64,000 nt of DNA, from assembly GCF_004803715.2 (NCBI RefSeq), contig NZ_CP039383.2, positions 1,426,001 through 1,490,000 on the forward strand, read 5' to 3'. Below, piece after piece: positions 9,073 to 17,141 of this stretch. The DNA comes from Luteimonas yindakuii. GTDB lineage: Bacteria; Pseudomonadota; Gammaproteobacteria; Xanthomonadales; Xanthomonadaceae. The notes below the pieces were generated by a model, which was given only the letters and a program-made list of their open reading frames with translations, did no database searches and had not been told where the DNA came from. Both the position numbers and the translations under genes were made by a program. Within the stretch, counting starts at the first letter, position 1, and each line of letters opens with the position of its first letter.

Positions 9073-10641
9073 ATGCGCGGATCGCGATACGGATGGGGCG
9101 TGGGCTGTCTGCTGGCGATCGCAGGCCTGGCATCGGCACAGGTGCAGGCCTCGCCGCGGCCGGTGTGGAAATTCTCCACCGATGCGGTGTTCGACGCCTC
9201 CGCGGTGCCTGCCTATGCCGGGCGGCACGACGATGTCTATGCACGCATCGATACCGACCTCGACACCCACGTCGCGCACCTGCAGCGCTGGGTGCGGCAG
9301 CGCTCGATCAGCGCACTCGACGACGGCATCGACGCGATGGCGCGGCTGCTCGCCGATGACCTGCGCACCATCGGCTTCCAGCAGGTCGAGCTCGTGGAAA
9401 CGCCCGGCCATCCCGGCGTGCTGGCCCACTACGATGCCGGCGCGCCGCGCACGCTGGTGGTCTACATGATGTACGACGTGCAGCCGGTCGAACCGAACTG
9501 GCGCATCGATGATCCGTTCGCCGGCGAGCTGGTCGAACACGAACTGGGCACCGTGCTGATGGCGCGCGGGGCGACCAACCAGAAGGGCCCGCAGCGCGCG
9601 TTCCTCAATGCAGTGGACGCCATGCTCCGGACCCGCGGCACGCTGCCGGTGAACCTGTACGTGGTCGCGGAGGGCGAGGAGGAACTCGGCTCGCCGAACT
9701 TCGGCGCGGTGCTTGCGCCATGGCAGGAGCGCCTGCGCCGGGCCGATGGCGCCTTCTTCCCGATGAACATCCAGGGGGCGGATGGCAGCGTGGCGCTCAA
9801 CCTCGGCGTCAAGGGCCTGGTGTATTTCGAGCTCGAGGCACGCGGCGGCGATCACGGCGGCCCGCTGCGTTCGGAAGTGCATGGCTCACTGAAGTCGCTA
9901 GTGGATTCGCCTGCATTGCGACTCGTGCAGGCGATCGCGTCGCTGACCACGCCCGATGGCAACACCATCACCGTGCCCGGTTACTACGATGCGGTCCGTG
10001 CACCAACCCCCGCCGAGCAGCGCCTGGTCAATACCCTTGCACGCGATGCCGACGATGCCGGCCAGCAGCGGCTGTACGGGGTGGCGCGCTGGGTCGATGG
10101 CGTGACCGGGCGCGATGCCATCGTGCGCAACCTCTACGACCCCACGCTCAACCTCAACGGCATCTGGAGCGGCTATATCGGCGAAGGGATCAAGACCGTG
10201 CTGCCGCACGTGGCCACTGCCAAGGTCGATTCACGCCTGCCGCCCGGGCTCGAGCCCGACGACGCCTACCGGATGATCCGCGCGCATCTCGATGCCGGCG
10301 GTTTCGGCGACATCGAACTGCGGCCACTCGCCGGCTACCCCGCCGCGGCAACTGGCGTCGACACGCCGCTGGTGCAGGCCGCGATCGGGGTCTTCAACAA
10401 GTACGCGGCGACGCCCCGGGTGGCGCCGTGGCTGGCGGGAAGCGCGCCGTTCCACCAGTTCACCCGCACCCTCGAGCTTCCCTTCGTGTTCGGTGGGCTG
10501 GGCCACGGCTCCGGTGCCCATGCGCCCGACGAGTACATGCTCATCCACCCGGCTCAGGGCGTGCGCGCCGCCGGCCTGGCCGACATCGAGAAGTCCTACG
10601 TCGACCTGCTGCACGCATTCGCGGATGCTCCGGCGCCGTGA
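9073..10641 (+). CDS. Secreted M20-like metallohydrolase with altered metal ligands
   Basis: A 522-residue M20/M25/M40-clan hydrolase with signal peptide (about residues 1-26, ending ASAQVQAS). The fold landmarks are YMMYDVQPVEP (131-141), ARGATNQKGPQ (164-174), AEGEEELGSP (199-208) and GHGSGAHAPDEY. Compared with the usual GHxDVxP and RGxxDDKG motifs, the first zinc His is Met133 and the bridging Asp is Asn169, while the catalytic Glu pair and the terminal His remain. This may define a subfamily or mean lost two-zinc catalysis. The ATG at 9073 follows GGGGAGTGGGCGG. The stop overlaps the GTG of the GNAT gene, so the two are co-translated. Confidence 0.85.
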   Translation: MRGSRYGWGVGCLLAIAGLASAQVQASPRPVWKFSTDAVFDASAVPAYAGRHDDVYARIDTDLDTHVAHLQRWVRQRSISALDDGIDAMARLLADDLRTIGFQQVELVETPGHPGVLAHYDAGAPRTLVVYMMYDVQPVEPNWRIDDPFAGELVEHELGTVLMARGATNQKGPQRAFLNAVDAMLRTRGTLPVNLYVVAEGEEELGSPNFGAVLAPWQERLRRADGAFFPMNIQGADGSVALNLGVKGLVYFELEARGGDHGGPLRSEVHGSLKSLVDSPALRLVQAIASLTTPDGNTITVPGYYDAVRAPTPAEQRLVNTLARDADDAGQQRLYGVARWVDGVTGRDAIVRNLYDPTLNLNGIWSGYIGEGIKTVLPHVATAKVDSRLPPGLEPDDAYRMIRAHLDAGGFGDIELRPLAGYPAAATGVDTPLVQAAIGVFNKYAATPRVAPWLAGSAPFHQFTRTLELPFVFGGLGHGSGAHAPDEYMLIHPAQGVRAAGLADIEKSYVDLLHAFADAPAP

Positions 10642-11189
10642 CGCATCCCGCGCGCGATGCGCCTTGGCCCTCCGGCTTTCGTACCCGTCGCGTGCTGGTG
10701 CGTCCGCTGCAGGCGGACGATGTGGGGCCCGTCACCGCACTGCATCTCGACCCTGCGGTGATGCGCCACGTGGACGATGCGCTGGGCCCGGACTCGGCTG
10801 CGGACATCGCCCGCCGGCTGCTGCGCGCGGCACAGCGCAAGCCGCCGTCGGTGTATGCGTGGATGCTGCAGACGCTCGATTCAGGGGCGCTGGTCGGACT
10901 GATGACGGTGACGCCGTCCCCGGAGCCCGCGCGCGGCGAGCTCGGGCTGATGTTCGACCCGAAGCTTTCCGGCTGCGGATACGCCACCGAAGTGGTCGCG
11001 GAACTGCTGCAGCGGATCCAGGCGTCCGGTGGAATGCTCGACGCACGGCACCGGCCCGGCAACGTGCCAGTGCGCCAGCTGATGCGCCGGCTGGGGTTCC
11101 AGCCACAGGCCGGGGAGGGCGGCTACGTCCGCTGGCGCAGTGGCCTCGCCGGGCCATGGCCCGTGCTGTCGCTCGGCAGCAAAGGGTGA
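10638..11189 (+). CDS. GNAT family N-acetyltransferase
   Basis: A 183-residue GNAT acetyltransferase of the RimJ/RimL-like type that transfers acetyl from acetyl-CoA to an amino group. Seen: RTRRVLVRPLQADDVGPVTAL at the N-terminus, then GELGLMFDPKLSGCGYATEV, where the S-G-x-G-Y-A-T-E segment is the motif A acetyl-CoA loop, and NVPVRQLMRRLGFQ, the N-x-x-x-x-x-L-x-x-x-G-F signature. The start is GTG at 10638, overlapping the preceding stop (GTGA), hence translational coupling with the M20-like hydrolase. Substrate is not predictable. The gene ends 36 nt before the methyltransferase start on the same strand. Confidence 0.85.
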   Translation: MTHPARDAPWPSGFRTRRVLVRPLQADDVGPVTALHLDPAVMRHVDDALGPDSAADIARRLLRAAQRKPPSVYAWMLQTLDSGALVGLMTVTPSPEPARGELGLMFDPKLSGCGYATEVVAELLQRIQASGGMLDARHRPGNVPVRQLMRRLGFQPQAGEGGYVRWRSGLAGPWPVLSLGSKG

Positions 11190-11225
11190 TCTAATTCACG
11201 TTCGCAAGTGTCGGGGGACACCTGG

Positions 11226-12083
11226 ATGGGTGGTCGGGGGCGGCTTTCCTGCGTGGGGCTGGGGATGATGCTGGGCGCGCATCTGGCACCGCGTGCGCGC
11301 AGCGAAATTGCCGGTGCCGACGTGGTGTTCGTCGCCGCCGCCGACCCGATCGTCGAACGCTGGGTGCTGGGCATGCACGCCGACGTGCGCAGCCTGCAAT
11401 CCTGTTATGGCGATGGGCGTTCGCGCCACGCGGCCTATCGCGACATGGTCTCGATGCTGCTGGCCGAAGTGCGACGCGGTGCGCGGGTCTGCGGCGCCTT
11501 CTACGGGCATCCCGGCGTCTTCGCCACCGTGCCGCATCGTGCGATCGCGCAGGCGCGCGAGGAAGGGTTCGACGCCTGGATGGAACCGGCGGTATCCGCC
11601 GAGGACTGCCTCTACGCAGACCTGGGCATCGACCCCGGTCGCGTCGGCTGCCTGCACCTGGAAGCCAGCCAGTACCTTGCGTATGTCCGTACCGTCGACC
11701 CCACGGCCTACCTGGTGCTGTGGCAGATCGGCGTGGTTGGCGACCTCGGTGTCAGCCGCCGCAGCACCGGCGCGGCCGAGCGCGCGCTGCTGGTCGAGAA
11801 GCTGCTCGGCGACGGCTATCCGCCGGACCATGAAGTCATCCTCTACGAGGCCGCGACGCTACCGGTGGATCGCGCGCTCGTGCTGCGGATCACGCTGGCC
11901 GGGCTGGTCGACGCCGCTCCGTCCATGCAGGCGACGCTGGTCATTCCGCCGGCGGGACCGATCCTGCGCGATGACGCGATGATCGCCCGGCTGCGCCATT
12001 CCGGCCGCCAGCCGATGGCATACGGGTCCGTCGGGTGCGGCACCGGTGCGGACGCGGCTCTTCGCGAAGCCGCGCCGGCCTGA
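11226..12083 (+). CDS. Borosin-type TP-methylase (peptide alpha-N-methyltransferase candidate)
   Basis: A 285-residue SAM-dependent methyltransferase of the tetrapyrrole methylase fold. Its motifs match the split-borosin enzyme SonM of Shewanella and the OphMA methylase domain rather than corrin enzymes: RSRHAAYRDMV (65-75) supplies the Arg and Tyr of the borosin active site, CGAFYGHPGVF (89-99) the conserved Tyr and the SAM loop, then SAEDCLYADLGIDP and YLVLWQIGVVGD. These enzymes methylate backbone amides of a precursor peptide. The ATG at 11226 follows GGGGGA; a GTG at 11208 has no ribosome site. No precursor with a classical borosin-binding domain is adjacent; a small ORF follows. Confidence 0.85.
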   Translation: MGGRGRLSCVGLGMMLGAHLAPRARSEIAGADVVFVAAADPIVERWVLGMHADVRSLQSCYGDGRSRHAAYRDMVSMLLAEVRRGARVCGAFYGHPGVFATVPHRAIAQAREEGFDAWMEPAVSAEDCLYADLGIDPGRVGCLHLEASQYLAYVRTVDPTAYLVLWQIGVVGDLGVSRRSTGAAERALLVEKLLGDGYPPDHEVILYEAATLPVDRALVLRITLAGLVDAAPSMQATLVIPPAGPILRDDAMIARLRHSGRQPMAYGSVGCGTGADAALREAAPA

Positions 12084-12162
12084 CCTGTCTGCGCTGTACG
12101 AAACGTATGGGGTTGCTGTTGCGTGCGGGTTCGGCGGTATCACCACACAGAGGGGAAGGCGG

Positions 12163-12405
12163 ATGTTTGACGAGGACCTGGGCAGGCTCGAGGCATTGGG
12201 GCAGATGCCACACGGCAGCGCGATCGACGACCTGGCGACGCTGGTTGCGGCGGTCCGGCAGGAGCGCGCGCGGCACGATGCGTTGATGTGCATGATCATT
12301 GCGCCGGATGAAGGTGAAACGGAATTCCCCGAGGAGCGGACCGATGAAGGACATGACGACGGTTCGCGCGAACCGGCCGACCGCGACGACCGCGCGAGGG
12401 AGTAA
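12163..12405 (+). CDS. Small hypothetical protein downstream of the methylase
   Basis: An 80-residue ORF not recognised as any family. The ATG at 12163 is preceded by AGGGGAAGGCGG, a good ribosome site; upstream in-frame codons back to 12046 overlap the methylase gene and look non-coding. Predicted features: an acidic, helical N-terminal half (LGRLEALGQM and IDDLATLVAAVRQERARHDA), a short hydrophobic patch LMCMIIAP (41-48), then a strongly charged Asp/Glu/Arg tail. It overlaps the start of the next gene by 62 nt in another frame. It could be a methylase partner or substrate, or simply a short regulatory protein; it lacks the known borosin precursor signature. Confidence 0.45.
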   Translation: MFDEDLGRLEALGQMPHGSAIDDLATLVAAVRQERARHDALMCMIIAPDEGETEFPEERTDEGHDDGSREPADRDDRARE

Positions 12406-14248
12406 CTGGCTGCGGCGCGGAAGCTTGCTGTCCGCGTTGTGCCTGTTGCTGGCCGTGCCGATCGTGGCGGTTGCCACGGATGCGGCTGCCGCGGGCGTCG
12501 ACGAGGTCGAGGCCCTGCTTGTCGAGGCGGGCAGCGTCAAGACATCGGACGTCGCCCGCTTCCAGCAGCTGCTCGGTGAGCTGGACACGCGCGCCGGTGA
12601 CGCCACACCGGAGCAGCGGCATCGGCTGCAGATCCTGCGTGCGTATCGCCACGCGCTGCTGGGCGAGTCGGGCCCGGCGGTGGAACTACTGGGCGGCGTG
12701 CTGGGCGAAAGCCGTGTCCCGGACATCCGCTTCGAGGCGGGTGGCCTGCTGTCCAATATCCACGCGGCCAACCGCCGCTTCGAGGATTCGTTGCGCATCC
12801 TCGAGGAGATCCTGCCGCTGGTCGACCGGATCAAGGACCTGGAAACCCGGCATCGCGGCCTGCTCAATGCCGGCGTGGTCTACAACCAGGTCGGCGAGTA
12901 CAGGATCGGCCGCCAGTTGGCGCAGGCCGTGGTGGATTCGCACCCGGATCCGCGCAATGCCTGCGCCGCGGAAAACCTCGTCGCAGAGGCGTCGCTCGGG
13001 CTGGAGGAGGATGTCGGCGAACCCCGGCTGCGGGCCAACATCGCCCACTGCGATGCGCTCAACGAGCGGGTGTTCGCCGCGTTCGCGCGTGCACACCTCG
13101 CCCGCTGGCTGGCGGCAAGCGACCGCGTCGACCAGGCGATCAGGCTGCTGGAGGGCTACCTGGCGACGGTCGAGGACACCCGCTACCCGTTCCTGCAGGG
13201 CGTCTACCATGCGCTGCTTGCGGGATACCGACTGCGTGAGGGAGCGCAGGCGCAGGCCGAGGCGCACGCCGTCGTGGCGGTGGAGCGGACCCGTGGCATC
13301 GGCAACATCGAGCCCCTCGTGTCGGCCTACGGCACGCTGTACCGCATCGCCAGCCAGCGTGGTGACGCGGAGGCCACGTTGCTCGCCTACAAGGCGTTCG
13401 TGGATGCCGAGCGCCGGCACCTCAACGACGTCAAGTCGCGCGAGATGGCCTACCAGATCGTGCGCCACCAGTCGCAACAGCAGTCCCAGCAGATCGAACT
13501 GCTCAACCAGAAGAACGCGCTGCTCGAGCTCGACCAGAGCAACACCAGGCAACGCGCGCGCCTGTGGCTGGTGGTGGCCGGCCTGCTGGCCTTCCTGCTC
13601 GCCACCACCGCGTACTGGGCGTTCACGACCAAGCGCCTGCAGATGCGCCTGCGGCGGCTGGCCGAACTCGACCCGTTGACGGGGGTCAGCAACCGGCACC
13701 ACTTCAGCGAGAAGGCCGGCTGCGTACTGGCGTCCTGCAAGCAGGACCACCGGGTGGTGGCGCTGCTGACCTTCGACCTCGACCATTTCAAGCAGGTCAA
13801 CGACCGCTACGGCCATGCGGCGGGCGATTGGGTGCTGCAGCAGGTGGCGAAGGCGTGTGCCGAACTGTGCGGCCCGGGCGACTGCATCGGCCGGCTCGGT
13901 GGCGAGGAATTCGCGATGCTGCTTCCGGGCTGCGATGCCGCCACCGGCCTGCAGCTGGCGGAAGACGCGCTTGACCGCCTGGCCGCCATCGACACCGATG
14001 GCCGCGGCTACGAGGTGCGCATCGCTGCAAGTTTCGGCATCACCGACACCACGTTGTCCGGCTATGACCTGACCCGGCTGATGTCGCACGGCGACCGCGC
14101 GATGTACGCGGCCAAGCGCGCCGGCCGCGCACGGGTCGCGGTGTTCGACGAAGACAATGTGCGCACCCTGACGCCACGTTCCGGCGGCCTCGACGGCCCG
14201 GCCGAGCTGCGGCTGGCGGGCGACGAGCGGCGCACGTTCCCCGCCTGA
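12344..14248 (+). CDS. Diguanylate cyclase with TPR-like periplasmic sensor
   Basis: A 634-residue diguanylate cyclase making c-di-GMP from two GTP. Order: signal/anchor (about 25-45, LLSALCLLLAVPIVAVATDA), a helical TPR-like periplasmic region (50-390, with repeats such as RIKDLETRHRGLLNAGVVYN), a coiled coil, one membrane segment (LWLVVAGLLAFLLATTAYWAF, about 407-427) and a GGDEF domain (about 445-610). The active-site motif is intact (RLGGEEFAML); the inhibitory RxxD I-site is absent, with GPGD at that place. The ATG at 12344 has GAGGAG upstream. The gene overlaps the small ORF and may be co-transcribed with the methylase. Confidence 0.9.
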   Translation: MKDMTTVRANRPTATTARGSNWLRRGSLLSALCLLLAVPIVAVATDAAAAGVDEVEALLVEAGSVKTSDVARFQQLLGELDTRAGDATPEQRHRLQILRAYRHALLGESGPAVELLGGVLGESRVPDIRFEAGGLLSNIHAANRRFEDSLRILEEILPLVDRIKDLETRHRGLLNAGVVYNQVGEYRIGRQLAQAVVDSHPDPRNACAAENLVAEASLGLEEDVGEPRLRANIAHCDALNERVFAAFARAHLARWLAASDRVDQAIRLLEGYLATVEDTRYPFLQGVYHALLAGYRLREGAQAQAEAHAVVAVERTRGIGNIEPLVSAYGTLYRIASQRGDAEATLLAYKAFVDAERRHLNDVKSREMAYQIVRHQSQQQSQQIELLNQKNALLELDQSNTRQRARLWLVVAGLLAFLLATTAYWAFTTKRLQMRLRRLAELDPLTGVSNRHHFSEKAGCVLASCKQDHRVVALLTFDLDHFKQVNDRYGHAAGDWVLQQVAKACAELCGPGDCIGRLGGEEFAMLLPGCDAATGLQLAEDALDRLAAIDTDGRGYEVRIAASFGITDTTLSGYDLTRLMSHGDRAMYAAKRAGRARVAVFDEDNVRTLTPRSGGLDGPAELRLAGDERRTFPA

Positions 14249-14260
14249 AACCGTGCGAGA

Positions 14261-14282
14261 GCCCGGCCGGAAGGGCCGGGGC
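14261..14282. terminator. Hairpin between convergent genes
   Basis: CCCGGCC and GGCCGGG form a 7-bp stem with a 5-nt loop between the cyclase and VOC stop codons. No T-run follows, so it is a weak bidirectional terminator candidate. Confidence 0.4.
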
Positions 14283-14284
14283 CT

Positions 14285-14713
14285 TCAGAAGGTGATGTGT
14301 ACCGACGGCGCGCTGCGGCGAGCGTCGCCGTGGTGCACTGCCTCGATGTTGTTGCCGTCCGGATCGAGCACGAAGGCGGCGTAGTAGCCGGGATGGTACG
14401 GGCGTTCGCCCGGGGCGCCGTTGTCGCTGCCGCCCGCGGCGAGCGCGGCACGGTGGAATGCGTCGACGGCCGCGCGGTCCCGCGCCTGGAAGGCGAAGTG
14501 ATGCCGGCCGGTGAGCTGTCCCTGCGCGGCCTCGCTGCCGGCGCTGGAGATGAACAGTTCGTCCGCCCAGAACCAGCCATCACCCGAGCCGCCAATGGGG
14601 ACGCCGAGCGTGTCGAGCACGGCAGCATAGAAGCGCCGGCTTGCCTCGAGATCGCGGACCACCAGTTGCAGATGGTCGATCAACCGCCCGCGGTGCAGTT
14701 CATTGGTTTCCAT
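14285..14713 (-). CDS. VOC family protein (glyoxalase/bleomycin resistance fold)
   Basis: A 142-residue vicinal-oxygen-chelate protein made of two beta-alpha-beta-beta-beta modules. Seen: IDHLQLVVRDLEASRRFYAA near the N-terminus (metal-ligand His in D-H-L), GRHHFAFQARDRAAVDAFH in the middle (second module, His) and YYAAFVLDPDGNNIEAVHHG with the D-P-x-G-N-N-I-E metal-binding strand. Such proteins are metal-dependent lyases or dioxygenases, or ligand-binding resistance proteins; the substrate is unknown. The ATG at 14713 has a strong AGGAGG seven nt upstream. It is monocistronic and convergent with the cyclase gene. Confidence 0.85.
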   Translation of the reverse strand: METNELHRGRLIDHLQLVVRDLEASRRFYAAVLDTLGVPIGGSGDGWFWADELFISSAGSEAAQGQLTGRHHFAFQARDRAAVDAFHRAALAAGGSDNGAPGERPYHPGYYAAFVLDPDGNNIEAVHHGDARRSAPSVHITF

Positions 14714-14860
14714 CAGCTGCCTCCTTGTGCCGATCGGCATGCTACTGCGCGGCGGGCCGGACGTGGACCGGGACTTTTGGCCCACGGCGACACCGCCGCC
14801 GGCCGGTACTCTGGGTGGCTGGGGCAATCCGTGTGCCCCGTTTCCACGACTGGAGAACCC

Positions 14861-16987
14861 ATGAAGAAGTCCCTGCTGTCCCTTGCCACCGCGCTGGCAC
14901 TCACCGGTGCGGCACCGCTGGCCGTTGCCCACGACAACCACGCCTGCATCGATGCGACCTGCGACATGGTGACCCTCTTCCAGGCGGCGCCCGCTGGACA
15001 GGGCGGCAGCAGCGAAGTGATCGAAGCGAAGCGGTTCGGCAGCTGGGGCATCGACACCGCCGGCATGGATACCAGCGTGAAGCCGGGCGAGGACTTCTTC
15101 GCCTATGTCAGCGGCACCTGGGCCGGAAACACCGAGATTCCGTCCGACCAGTCGATGTACGGCTCGTTCCTGATCCTGCGCGACCTGTCGGAAGCTCGCG
15201 TGCACCGGATGCTGGAGGGCTACCAGCTCGGCAACCCGGCCGGTACCGACAACGCCGCCAAGCTCGCCGCGCTGTACCAGGGCTTCATGGACGAAGCGGC
15301 GGTCGAAGCGCTGGGCGCCGCGCCGCTGCAGCCGCTGCTCGACGAGATCCGCGCCGTGTCGGACAAGGACGGCATGGCGCGCCTGATGGGCAAGCGCAAT
15401 GCCGGTCCGCGCGGCAGCTTCTTCGGCCACAACGTGTCCGACGACCAGCGCAATCCCGACGTCTACACCCTGTACCTGAGCCAGTCCGGCCTCGGCCTGG
15501 GCGACCGCCAGATGTACCTCGACGAGAAGTTCGCGCCGCAGCGCGAGCGCTATGTGGCCTACATCGCCGAACTGCTGGAGCTTGCCGGCTGGGACGACCC
15601 GCAGGGCAATGCACAGAAGATCATGGCGATGGAAACCGCCATCGCCGAGGCGCACTGGACGCGTGCCGAGAGCCGCGACCGCGACAAGACCTACAACCCG
15701 GTGAAGTTCGCCGAGCTCGATACCGTGGCCCCCGGCTTTCCGTGGCAGACCTACCTGGCCTCGGCGGGCGTCGATTACGCCGATGCCGGCGTGATCCGCC
15801 AGGACACCGCGTTCCCGAAGATCGCCAGGATCTTCGCCGACACCGATCTCGACACGCTCAAGGCGTGGCAGGCATTCCACACCACCGACAACGCCGCGCC
15901 GCTGCTGTCGAGCGCGTTCGTCAATGCGGTGTTCGAGTTCCGCAACAAGTTCCTGTCGGGCCAGCCGGAGCTGCGCGCGCGCTGGAAGCGCGGCGTCGAC
16001 TACACCTCGATGGCCATGGGCGAGGCGATCGGCCAGGACTACGTGAAGCAGTACTTCCCGCCGGATGCGAAGGCGAAGATGGACGAGCTGGTCGCCAACG
16101 TGAAGGTGGCGATGGGCGCACGCCTGGACCAGCTGGACTGGATGAGCCCGGCCACCAAGGCGGAGGCGCGGGCCAAGCTCGAAGGCTTCGGGCTGAAGAT
16201 CGGCCACACCGACGAATGGCGCGATTACAGCGGCCTGCAGCTCGCCAACGGCGACGTGTTCGGCAACATGCAGCGGGCGATGGAGTTCGAGTGGGACTAC
16301 CGTCGCGTGCGCATCGGCAAGCCGGTGGACAAGGCGGAATGGGGCATGACCCCGCAGACCGTCAACGCCTACTACAACTCGGTCAAGAACGAGATCGTGT
16401 TCCCGGCGGCGATCCTGCAGCCGCCGTTCTTCGATCCGGACGCCGACCCGGCGGTGAACTACGGCGCCATCGGCGGCGTGATCGGCCACGAGATCATCCA
16501 CGGCTTCGACGACCAGGGCCGCAAGTCCGATGGCGCCGGCCTGCTGCGTGACTGGTGGACGGCCGAGGACGCGGCCAAGTTCGAGGCCCAGGCCGCGAAG
16601 CTGGGCGCGCAGTACGAGGCCTACGAGTTCCCGCAGCTGCCGGGCATGCACATCAACCCGCGGGTGGCGATGGGCGAGAACATCGGTGACCTCGGCGGCC
16701 TGACCATCGCGCTGGAGGCCTACCGCCGCTCGCTCGACGGCAAGCCGGCACCGGTGATCGACGGCTTCACCGGCGAGCAGCGCCTGTTCATGGGCTGGGC
16801 ACAGGTGTGGCGCACGCTGTGGCGCGACGATGCGCTGCGCCAGCAGCTGGTCAACGGCACCCATTCGCCGGGCCACATCCGCGCCTTCGCGCCGCTGCGC
16901 AATATCGATGCGTGGTACGACGCGTTCAACGTGACCGAGAACGATCCGCTCTACATCGCTCCGGAAGACCGCGTGCGGATCTGGTAA
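14861..16987 (+). CDS. M13 family zinc endopeptidase (neprilysin-like)
   Basis: A 708-residue secreted M13 metallopeptidase. Signal peptide: MKKSLLSLATALALTG to AVAHD (about residues 1-23). The zinc motif HEIIH is in GVIGHEIIHGFDDQGR, the third ligand Glu in ENIGDLGGL, and the substrate-binding NAYYNSVKNEIVFPA block is complete; VDTSVKPGEDFF-like TSVKPGEDFFAYVSG opens the domain. Unlike many M13 proteins it is not a lipoprotein. A short cysteine-containing segment (ACIDATCDM) follows the signal. It degrades oligopeptides in the periplasm or outside the cell. It is followed by a strong rho-independent terminator. Confidence 0.95.
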   Translation: MKKSLLSLATALALTGAAPLAVAHDNHACIDATCDMVTLFQAAPAGQGGSSEVIEAKRFGSWGIDTAGMDTSVKPGEDFFAYVSGTWAGNTEIPSDQSMYGSFLILRDLSEARVHRMLEGYQLGNPAGTDNAAKLAALYQGFMDEAAVEALGAAPLQPLLDEIRAVSDKDGMARLMGKRNAGPRGSFFGHNVSDDQRNPDVYTLYLSQSGLGLGDRQMYLDEKFAPQRERYVAYIAELLELAGWDDPQGNAQKIMAMETAIAEAHWTRAESRDRDKTYNPVKFAELDTVAPGFPWQTYLASAGVDYADAGVIRQDTAFPKIARIFADTDLDTLKAWQAFHTTDNAAPLLSSAFVNAVFEFRNKFLSGQPELRARWKRGVDYTSMAMGEAIGQDYVKQYFPPDAKAKMDELVANVKVAMGARLDQLDWMSPATKAEARAKLEGFGLKIGHTDEWRDYSGLQLANGDVFGNMQRAMEFEWDYRRVRIGKPVDKAEWGMTPQTVNAYYNSVKNEIVFPAAILQPPFFDPDADPAVNYGAIGGVIGHEIIHGFDDQGRKSDGAGLLRDWWTAEDAAKFEAQAAKLGAQYEAYEFPQLPGMHINPRVAMGENIGDLGGLTIALEAYRRSLDGKPAPVIDGFTGEQRLFMGWAQVWRTLWRDDALRQQLVNGTHSPGHIRAFAPLRNIDAWYDAFNVTENDPLYIAPEDRVRIW

Positions 16988-17012
16988 GCGATCCAGCGCA
17001 AGTGGCAACACG

Positions 17013-17046
17013 AAACCGGGCGCCGCAAGGCGCCCGGTTTTTCTTT
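17013..17046 (+). terminator. Rho-independent terminator of the M13 peptidase
   Basis: An 11-12 bp stem (AACCGGGCGCC / GGCGCCCGGTT) with a GCAA tetraloop is followed by TTTTTCTTTTT, 26 nt after the stop codon. Confidence 0.9.
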
Positions 17047-17141
17047 TTCGCCGTGTGCAGGTCGTGCTGTGGCTGTAGGTCGCCGCCGTCAGGCGCCTGG
17101 TTTCGTCAGGACGCCCGGGCCGCTGCGGCGCAGCCAAGGCG

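Noticed and set aside
12046..12162. N-terminal extension of the small ORF after the methylase
   Set aside because: It overlaps the methylase gene and has no ribosome site; the ATG at 12163 has AGGGGAAGGCGG.
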